In this document: positions 1-4,300 of the stretch, one piece after another
Numbering within the stretch: the first letter of the stretch is position 1
Layout of the letters: each line of letters opens with the position of its first letter
Assembly: GCA_038231495.1 (NCBI GenBank)
Contig: JBBRLG010000123.1
Coordinates: 1-14,308, forward strand
Length of the DNA: 14,308 bases
Source: JBBRLG01 sp038231495
GTDB lineage: Bacteria > Planctomycetota > Planctomycetia > Gemmatales > Gemmataceae
Direction of reading: 5' to 3'
Notes under the pieces: model-generated
The model's database searches: none
Told to the model about the DNA's origin: nothing
Seen by the model: only the letters and a program-made list of their open reading frames with translations
Translations under genes and position numbers: made by a program

Positions 1-47
1 AGCCTGAAGCGCAAGCGAAGGACGGTCCCTCGCTTGCGCTTCGGGCT
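1..47. repeat. Long palindromic hairpin at the window edge
   Basis: Bases 1-18 pair with 30-47 over 18 positions, with a single T-G wobble (T5-G43), around an 11-base loop that itself can form GGAC/GTCC pairs. The core reads GAAGCGCAAGCGA against TCGCTTGCGCTTC. It lies about 50 bases beyond the stop of the minus-strand stress-protein gene, so it could end that transcript. No T-run can be judged because the window stops here. From general recollection, palindromes of this composition are frequent between planctomycete genes, so it may be a dispersed REP-like element rather than a dedicated terminator. Confidence 0.65.
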
Positions 48-98
48 TGTGTCATTCCACGCCACGCCGAGTATAACTTCTGGACGTGCCAGAAGGTT

Positions 99-638
99 TT
101 ACACCAATTCGACCGGAGCCAGCACTCGACCGTCACGGGTTTTGACGGTGGTGGCACCGTGGCTGCGCAAGATCGTCACCACCTCGTCCGACTTCTCATG
201 GTCGTCCACGCGGACGGCAACAATGGTGCGCCCGGCCCGGAATTCGTTCTCGTAGTGTTTGACCTCATTTTCCGTCAGCCCCATCGCGACAAACGGCCCC
301 GCGAATGCCCCCAGCGCCGCGCCGGCAGCCGTGGCACCTGCCATTACGGTTAAGATACCGCCCGTGATGGCCAGGCCGATTCCCGGTATGGCGGCGACGG
401 CAATCGCACCGGCCAGAATGCCCAGGCTGCCGCCCGCGATCGCGCCGGCCTCGGCCCCGTCCGCGGCGACTTCTTCCCGGTGGGCCGCGGGTAGTTCGGC
501 CTTCTCGATAGTGCCGCCGGGGGCCAGGATGCCGAGTTCGTCGGAAGAATAGCCGGCGTGGGTCAATTCATCGAGTGCGCCTTCGGCCAATTTGCGGTTG
601 GGGAAAACGCCCAGTAGTAGCGGAGCATCGCTCGTCAT
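99..638 (-). CDS. General-stress-type protein with glycine-rich hydrophobic core
   Basis: A 179-aa protein. The start is the ATG at 638, because AAGGAG lies 7 bases upstream (646-651); an extension to 704 lacks such a site. Residues 1-45 (LLGVFPNRKLAEGALDEL...GYSSDELGIL) look like the small alpha/beta module of YflT/general-stress-17M-type proteins, which use a 'flip through pairs, add, detect' pattern. Residues about 66-120 are a Gly/Ala/Ile-rich hydrophobic stretch that could form two membrane hairpins. The C-terminus (GLTENEVKHYENEFRAGRTIVAV...ILRSHGA) is a second small alpha/beta module typical of these proteins. Its biochemical role is not known; family members are stress-induced and probably membrane-associated. 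It stands alone, divergent from the small ORF at 892. The family call is by pattern and the start is well supported. Confidence 0.85.
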   Translation of the reverse strand: MTSDAPLLLGVFPNRKLAEGALDELTHAGYSSDELGILAPGGTIEKAELPAAHREEVAADGAEAGAIAGGSLGILAGAIAVAAIPGIGLAITGGILTVMAGATAAGAALGAFAGPFVAMGLTENEVKHYENEFRAGRTIVAVRVDDHEKSDEVVTILRSHGATTVKTRDGRVLAPVELV

Positions 639-891
639 GTTTGCACTCCTTGTCGTGGGAAGGCCGACCGCCGGGAGCAAACCCCTATCTGGTCCGGCGT
701 CCAACCTCCGTCGGCGGGCAGGAGAGAACAGAGCAAAAATGGTGCCGGGAAAGCGAGAAGGAGGGCCGTCGCGCCGGAAGAGGTAAGGCCTGGTGCGCGA
801 ACAAACAAGGAGTCCTTGGTCCGCACCCTAGGACTTTTCCCCTCCGTGTCGTAAAACAATCGACAGCCCCGGGCAACCAGGAGGAAAGAAC
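639..891. other. Intergenic region between divergent genes
   Basis: This 253-bp gap holds the upstream regions of the minus-strand stress gene and the plus-strand small ORF. I found no convincing -35/-10 pair for either. The only structure is an imperfect hairpin at 811-835 (AGTCCT/AGGACT plus GGT/ACC) followed by four T, about 57 bases before the small ORF. It could be a weak terminator or a leader structure. Confidence 0.4.
811..838 (+). terminator. Weak terminator-like or leader hairpin
   Basis: AGTCCT (811-816) pairs with AGGACT (830-835), and GGT (818-820) with ACC (825-827), around a CCGC loop, with small internal bulges; TTTT covers 835-838. The stem is short and the T-run minimal. 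No plus-strand gene is recognisable upstream for it to terminate, so a role in the leader of the ORF at 892 is equally possible. Confidence 0.25.
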
Positions 892-1098
892 GTGGAACCC
901 AACGTCGAGCAGTGCGACCGGCTCACCCCGTCGAGCGTCCCACCCGGCAAGGAAAGAGGCGCCGCGGACGAGGCGAAAGTCGGGTTCACCCCGGCTGAAA
1001 GGCCCGCAAAAAACCAACCCCACCGTGCGCCCCTGTGCCGACCGAACCTTCCCGAAAAGCTCGCCGACTTGCGCCGCGTGTACCTGGACGAGTGCTAA
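892..1098 (+). CDS. Small orphan protein, 68 aa
   Basis: I do not recognise this protein. It opens with GTG, and a perfect AGGAGG (879-884) sits 7 bases upstream, which is the best ribosome binding site in the window. The frame runs 68 codons to TAA. Most third positions are G or C, as in neighbouring genes, especially at the two ends. The product is hydrophilic and Pro/Arg/Lys/Glu-rich in the middle, which is probably disordered. It ends in a helix-like stretch (LPEKLADLRRVYLDEC) with a terminal cysteine and has another Cys at residue 8 and one at 49. There is no signal peptide or membrane segment. A longer plus-strand frame over 575-1387 has no such start signal and is treated as a chance frame. 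It could still be non-coding; the start signal is the main support. Confidence 0.5.
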   Translation: MEPNVEQCDRLTPSSVPPGKERGAADEAKVGFTPAERPAKNQPHRAPLCRPNLPEKLADLRRVYLDEC

Positions 1099-1125
1099 GC
1101 GACCGGCGGCGGCTTTCTTCTGGCT

Positions 1126-1137
1126 GCCGCTAGCGGC
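1126..1137. repeat. Perfect 12-bp palindrome GCCGCTAGCGGC
   Basis: This self-complementary 12-mer lies just after the small ORF at 892-1098. It could nucleate a hairpin only if opened, so it is more likely part of a degenerate palindromic repeat. It resembles the GCCGCTGGCGGCG arm of the palindrome inside valS (6201-6213). Confidence 0.5.
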
Positions 1138-1153
1138 CGAAATCTTCGCTCAC

Positions 1154-1214
1154 CCGCCGCCTGGCGAGCGGCGGACGAAAGTCCGCCGTGGTCGCGCGGC
1201 AGCCACGGCGGACT
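1154..1214. repeat. Cluster of mutually exclusive hairpins
   Basis: Three stems compete for the same bases. CCGCCGC (1154-1160) pairs with GCGGCGG (1168-1174). CGGCGGAC (1169-1176) pairs with GTCCGCCG (1181-1188) around a GAAA tetraloop. AGTCCGCCGTGG (1180-1191) pairs perfectly over 12 bp with CCACGGCGGACT (1203-1214). The middle stem shares bases with both others, so only some can form together. No T-run follows. This could be a repeat-derived structure or a small structured RNA 3' of the 892-1098 ORF. Confidence 0.5.
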
Positions 1215-1284
1215 GGCGTTCGTCGTCACCCTTGACGCGACTGCACCCCCTGCACGGTGGTTGTGTTCACCCGTCGGTTTTTCG

Positions 1285-1453
1285 TTGGCAAGGGTGGGTG
1301 TTTTTTTGGCAAGGGTCGGAAGTGGCACGGGTGGTTGATGGCAGGTGGGTGGTGTGCAAGACGTTTTCAGCAAAGGGTTTGCGTTAAACGTGCCGGGAGG
1401 CGTGTCCGAAGAGGGATAGGACCCTTGCCGCAGGCGCAGCAGTTGGCAAGGGT
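1285..1453. repeat. Three direct copies of TTGGCAAGGGT
   Basis: Exact 11-mers occur at 1285-1295, 1306-1316 and 1443-1453. The first and third extend to a shared GTTGGCAAGGGTGGG. The first two are 21 bases apart, two helical turns. They may be binding sites or decayed direct repeats; no promoter is visible nearby. Confidence 0.5.
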
Positions 1454-1480
1454 GGGGCGTCGGGAAGAGGAAAAACAAAT

Positions 1481-1515
1481 AGCTGTTAGCTGTCAGCTAT
1501 TAGCTCTCAGCCAAT
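1481..1515. repeat. Heptamer array, AGCTNTY family
   Basis: Five consecutive 7-base units follow one another without gaps: AGCTGTT, AGCTGTC, AGCTATT, AGCTCTC and the diverged AGCCAAT. The stop codon of the minus-strand metallophosphoesterase gene (TGA, 1507-1509) lies inside the array. Period-7 repeats of this kind are best known from cyanobacteria (STRR repeats), and I recall similar ones in planctomycetes. Confidence 0.8.
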
Positions 1516-2499
1516 GCCGTCTTTCGACACCCGACGCCCGACACCCGACACCCGATCCTCTCCGACGCCCGACACCCGACTCTGCGGGCCTGGCAACACC
1601 CACTCGAACGCCTCCGCGTCGCGGAAGCCTTCGGCCTGCTTGTCGTACGCCCGTCGGACCACCTGCAAACGACGCCCTTCCAGCGTGTACACCCAGTAGG
1701 ACCAAATCTTTTGCTGCGTCGCGCTGCCGGCACAGATCACCGGGAACGGGGCCAGCTTCGAGGTGTAATGGTGGTAGCTCTTGTGCCGGTGGCCGTGCAG
1801 CCACAGCTCGACGCCGCCGCGCTTCGCCACCCCCAACAGCTCGTCCAGGTCGCGCAGCGCCCGCACCTTGCGCTCGCGCCGGCCGCTGGCCACCACGACC
1901 GGGTAGTGCGTCACCAGGATGCGCGGGCCGCCTTCCAGCCGGGCGAGCAACGCTTCCAGGCGTTGAAGCTGGTCCGCGCCGACGCCGCCGCTGGCGTCCC
2001 ACGGCCAGCGGTTGGCCGTCGAGGAGTTGACTGCGATCAGCCACGCCGGGCCGACACGCTGGGCGAACGGATAAGTCTCGGGGCCGACGCGCTCGCCGAC
2101 CAGCCAGGGGGCGAAGTAGCGCTCGAACAAGCCCTCGCGCATGCTGGTGAGGGTGCAATAATCGTGGTTACCCGGCACCGCCAGGCCCGGCGGGCAGTCG
2201 GTGCCTTGCAGGCCGAGCAGGAGGGCGGCGTGCTCGATCTCTTGCTCGAAGCCCATCGCGGTGGCGTCGCCGGAAAAGATGAGTCGGTCGAAACCGCCGC
2301 CGCGCAGGTCGCCGACGAGGGCGTTGAGCACCTTGTCGGCCGAGCGGAAGCGGAAGCCGCGGCCGAGCAATCGCAGGTTGATCCACGCGGGCAAGCGCTT
2401 GTTCAGGAAATCCTCGCGCCGCCAAACGCAGTTCGGCGCCGTGACGTGGATATCGCTGAAATGGACCAGGCGGATCGCGGGCGGTGTTGCGCGGTTAAT
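1507..2499 (-). CDS. Calcineurin-like metallophosphoesterase, probable ATT start
   Basis: A predicted two-metal phosphoesterase of 330 aa. All expected motifs are seen in order: DxH in LVHFSDIH (residues 14-21), SGD with following TAMG (about 75-81), GNHD (about 109-112), THYP (about 197-200) and GHRH (about 237-240). The first motif lies upstream of the first conventional start, TTG at 2394, so a start there would give an enzyme without a metal ligand. Extending in frame leads to ATT at 2499, preceded at 7 bases by GGAGGAG (2507-2513). No in-frame ATG, GTG or TTG lies between. The next in-frame stop upstream comes 15 codons before the ATT. CTG codons exist in the extension but lack a binding site. 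The last 20 or so residues derive from heptamer repeats. The substrate is unknown; the family includes phosphodiesterases and nucleotide or phospholipid pyrophosphatases. It is divergent from the ferredoxin gene, with a 142-bp gap. Confidence 0.85.
   Translation of the reverse strand: MNRATPPAIRLVHFSDIHVTAPNCVWRREDFLNKRLPAWINLRLLGRGFRFRSADKVLNALVGDLRGGGFDRLIFSGDATAMGFEQEIEHAALLLGLQGTDCPPGLAVPGNHDYCTLTSMREGLFERYFAPWLVGERVGPETYPFAQRVGPAWLIAVNSSTANRWPWDASGGVGADQLQRLEALLARLEGGPRILVTHYPVVVASGRRERKVRALRDLDELLGVAKRGGVELWLHGHRHKSYHHYTSKLAPFPVICAGSATQQKIWSYWVYTLEGRRLQVVRRAYDKQAEGFRDAEAFEWVLPGPQSRVSGVGEDRVSGVGRRVSKDGIG
1525..1580. repeat. Heptamer array, CGACRCC family
   Basis: Four units lie at 1525-1552 (CGACACC, CGACGCC, CGACACC, CGACACC). 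After a diverged 10-base piece, two more lie at 1563-1576, and a partial unit closes the array at 1577-1580. On the minus strand the array is translated as the last 20 or so residues of the metallophosphoesterase, giving an SGVG/RRVS-type tail. Because 7 is not a multiple of 3, each unit shifts frame. It is distinct in sequence from the adjacent AGCTNTY array. Confidence 0.8.
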
Positions 2500-2513
2500 C
2501 GTTGCACTCCTCC
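2497..2513 (-). promoter_or_regulatory. Ribosome binding site deciding an ATT start
   Basis: On the minus strand GGAGGAG (2507-2513) is followed by TGCAACG and then ATT (2499-2497). The 7-base spacing equals that of the standard ATG and GTG genes in this window. A GTG that overlaps the binding site (2507-2505) is in a different frame and cannot start this protein. Confidence 0.6.
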
Positions 2514-2517
2514 CCGG

Positions 2518-2545
2518 TTGACCGTCCGGGGGCAGGGTTTACATG
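2518..2545 (+). promoter_or_regulatory. Tentative promoter for the ferredoxin operon
   Basis: TTGACC (2518-2523) and TACATG (2540-2545) are spaced by 16 bases and resemble a sigma-70 promoter weakly at the -10 box. A better-looking -10 (TACAAT, 2567-2572) has no matching -35 box at the right distance. Both lie in the 142-bp divergent region upstream of 2642. Confidence 0.2.
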
Positions 2546-2641
2546 GCCCCGGTTCGGTGCGGTTTGTACAATTGCACCGGCTTCCTCACCGTGAGTAGGC
2601 ACTCGCAACCGCACCGTCAGCCCTCCGAGGATTGTATATCC

Positions 2642-3019
2642 ATGCCCAAGGTCGTGTTTGTCAACGAAAAAAAGGAAATCGAGATCCCGGCCGGCGCCAA
2701 CCTGCGCACCGAGGCGAAGAAGGCCGGCGTGTCCGTTTACAAGGGCATCGACAAGTACATCAACTGCCTGGGTTTCGGCCTGTGCGGCACCTGCCGGGTG
2801 CTGGTCAAGAGCGGCATGGAAAACCTCAGCCCCAAGTCGTTGATCGAGAAGATCAACCTCAACGCCCACCCGCTGACGATGTTCGCCGCGATCGGCCACG
2901 AGAGCGAGATGCGGCTGGCGTGCCAGGTGGCGGTCAACGGTGATTGTACCATCGAGACGACGCCGGCGTTCAACCTGGACGGCGAAAACTTCTGGCAAAA
3001 GCCGTACCCGAACAAGTAA
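2642..3019 (+). CDS. 2Fe-2S ferredoxin
   Basis: A small cytoplasmic electron carrier of 125 aa. It has the beta-grasp N-terminus (PKVVFVNEKKEIEIPAGANL) and the cluster ligands Cys42, Cys48 and Cys51, spaced C-x5-C-x2-C as in adrenodoxin-type ferredoxins. Cys94 in MRLACQ is the fourth ligand; Cys102 is extra. An insert between the third and fourth ligands (about residues 58-88, with SLIEKINLNAHPLTMF) makes it longer than the usual 95-110 aa. The start is ATG at 2642, with GAGG 11 bases upstream; a longer frame from 2543 lacks support. It is followed after 24 bases by the DUF1990 gene, so the two are probably co-transcribed. No partner reductase or oxygenase lies in the window, so the recipient of its electrons is unknown. 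Confidence 0.93.
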   Translation: MPKVVFVNEKKEIEIPAGANLRTEAKKAGVSVYKGIDKYINCLGFGLCGTCRVLVKSGMENLSPKSLIEKINLNAHPLTMFAAIGHESEMRLACQVAVNGDCTIETTPAFNLDGENFWQKPYPNK

Positions 3020-3043
3020 CCGTCCGCCGAAAGCAGCACGTCG

Positions 3044-3670
3044 ATGCACCTCCTGTGGCGCTTCCTGGGACAAAAGCCCGACCTGGCAGCGCTGGAAGCG
3101 CAGCCGTTCACGCCCGGCGTCGAGGCCGGCCCGCAACCGGGCAACTGGCAAGACAGTTACGAGCGCGTGATGGCCCACGAATCGCCAGGCGCGCCGGAAC
3201 CGGGCGGTCCCTTCGAGGCGCTGGCCCGCGCCATTCTCGGTTACGACATCTTTCCCCCGCGACTGCTCAGCGGCGTCCTGCGCCGCGACCCAGTACAGCC
3301 GGGCGACACCTACGGCATTTGCTACCACTTCTTGCCCGGCCTTGATTTTTTCTTCGGCGGCCGCGTTACAGCCGTCTTCCGCGCGGAGGCCCACGGCGTC
3401 TGGCGGGCGGGCTTCACGTTCCGTACCGTGCAAGGCCACCCGGAGTTGGGCGAGGAGACGTTCTGGGTGGAAAAGGACCTGGCAACCGGGTCCGTCCGGG
3501 CCGGCTTACGGTCGTGGTCGCGGCCGGGGACTTGGCTGACGCGCCTGGGCAAGCGCTATACCCGTTGGATGCAGGTACGGGCGTGCTTGGCGGCGTTGGA
3601 TCATCTGCAACAAATAGCAACCACGAATAACACACGGCTAGGGGCCGACAAGGAATGGCGGCAATCTTAG
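3044..3670 (+). CDS. DUF1990 family protein
   Basis: A 208-aa protein recognised by the DUF1990 signature: FFGGRVTAVFRA, GFTFRTVQGHPELGEETFWVE, and SRPGTWLTRLGKRYTRWMQ near the C-terminus. Family members are small cytosolic proteins of unknown biochemistry with a predicted lipocalin- or START-like ligand pocket (general knowledge, not visible here). The N-terminal part (DLAALEAQPFTP, NWQDSYERVMAHE) is normal. There is no strong ribosome binding site before ATG at 3044. With only 24 bases to the ferredoxin stop, translation may depend on the upstream gene. Its TAG stop overlaps the TAA stop of the convergent gene by 3 bases within 3667-3670, leaving no room for a terminator between them. Confidence 0.88.
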   Translation: MHLLWRFLGQKPDLAALEAQPFTPGVEAGPQPGNWQDSYERVMAHESPGAPEPGGPFEALARAILGYDIFPPRLLSGVLRRDPVQPGDTYGICYHFLPGLDFFFGGRVTAVFRAEAHGVWRAGFTFRTVQGHPELGEETFWVEKDLATGSVRAGLRSWSRPGTWLTRLGKRYTRWMQVRACLAALDHLQQIATTNNTRLGADKEWRQS

Positions 3671-3981
3671 CTGATCGGTTTCAACTGGGCGAAAAAGCCG
3701 TCCTGTAACAACCCCGGAATGGCGGCCTGAATGGCGGCGGTTGACACCTCCGGCAACACCACCAGGCCGGCCTCGGCGAAATAAGGTCGACCGGCTTGTA
3801 CATCCGCCGCCAACTCCTGCGCGAGACGGACGGGGTCGAAAAACGTGAGTGCGTAATGACGGCCATCTTCGAGATGAACCTCGACATCACTTAGCCAGCC
3901 TTTGGCCGGCGTTTCCAACTCGCGGCGTTCGTGGTACTCGTCAGGGAAAACGATTGTGTATGTACGAATCGCTGTTGCCAT
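3667..3981 (-). CDS. Small acidic orphan protein, candidate immunity/antitoxin partner
   Basis: I do not recognise a named family. The start is ATG at 3981, because GGGAG lies 8 bases upstream; a TTG at 4002 would overlap the upstream gene's stop. The product is 104 aa, clearly acidic (about 15 Asp/Glu against 8 Lys/Arg), and has no signal or membrane segment. It reads as a compact alpha/beta domain: beta strands at TYTIVFPDEY and SDVEVHLEDGRHYALTFFDPVRL, a helix, then AEAGLVVLPEV and a C-terminal helix ending GFFAQLKP. It is the last gene of the valS operon, 17 bases after the 97-aa orphan. The small size, acidity and position behind a short basic orphan suggest an immunity or antitoxin role. 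That is inference from context only. Confidence 0.8.
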   Translation of the reverse strand: MATAIRTYTIVFPDEYHERRELETPAKGWLSDVEVHLEDGRHYALTFFDPVRLAQELAADVQAGRPYFAEAGLVVLPEVSTAAIQAAIPGLLQDGFFAQLKPIS

Positions 3982-3998
3982 GATTGAATCTCCCTTCC

Positions 3999-4292
3999 TC
4001 AAACGCGGGTAAGAGCGATCCGCCGAAGAGCGTCTTCGTACTCCGCAAACGTCATCGGTTGCGCCGGAACGATCTCGAAATGGTGCGGATCCTGCCCGCT
4101 CTGTACGACCTTCAGAGTATCAGGAATCCCATGGACGCGATAGGCACCCCCGAAGCGGTCAAGGCCATCCGGCCTATCAGAGACAGAAACGCCGCGTGTC
4201 GGTCGCAACAATCCGCTCGTGCGGTCGAAGCGCACGTCCAGCCTCGTCGGTCTTAGAGTATTGCCTCCTCGGTAATAAACGACGGAAGACAT
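3999..4292 (-). CDS. Small orphan protein with RGG / GVSV / HHFEIV motifs
   Basis: A 97-aa protein of no family I can name. It opens with ATG at 4292, 8 bases after the valS stop, and its ribosome binding site AGGAG (4304-4308) lies inside the last valS codons, so it is translationally coupled to valS. Visible landmarks are YYRGG (residues 6-10), RPTRGVSV (30-37), RFGGAYRV (46-53), IPDTLKVVQ (56-64), DPHHFEIVP (68-76) and a final helix MTFAEYEDALRRI. The same order of RGG, GxSV, IP and HHxxIV occurs in the orphan at 8242-8571. The YRGG and GVSV elements loosely recall the yRG and STS-like strands of ADP-ribosyltransferase-fold toxins. That is a guess, not a detected homology. Confidence 0.8.
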   Translation of the reverse strand: MSSVVYYRGGNTLRPTRLDVRFDRTSGLLRPTRGVSVSDRPDGLDRFGGAYRVHGIPDTLKVVQSGQDPHHFEIVPAQPMTFAEYEDALRRIALTRV

Positions 4293-4300
4293 CGGCTTAC

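Larger units (their letters stand above)
1099..1480. other. Non-coding stretch rich in hairpins and short repeats
   Basis: No convincing gene was found in these 382 bases. The first part holds several inverted repeats, listed separately. The second part contains three copies of TTGGCAAGGGT (1285-1295, 1306-1316, 1443-1453) and a run of seven T at 1301-1307. It ends where the heptamer arrays begin. Open frames on both strands here are low-complexity and lack ribosome binding sites. Confidence 0.5.

Noticed and set aside
575..1387. Long plus-strand open frame of 270 codons
   Set aside because: No ribosome binding site. It overlaps the stress gene's start region and hairpin-rich DNA, its composition is low-complexity Pro/Arg/Ser, and the small ORF at 892 in another frame has far better signals.
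1481..1580. Possible CRISPR array
   Set aside because: Units are 7 bases long and contiguous, with no spacers; these are simple heptamer repeats.
1257..2030. Plus-strand frame over the metallophosphoesterase 3' half
   Set aside because: It translates the heptamer arrays and the antisense of the phosphoesterase into Pro/Arg repeats, with no supporting start site.
2538..2572. TTTACA (2538-2543) and TACAAT (2567-2572) as a promoter
   Set aside because: The spacing of 23 bases is too long for a sigma-70 promoter.
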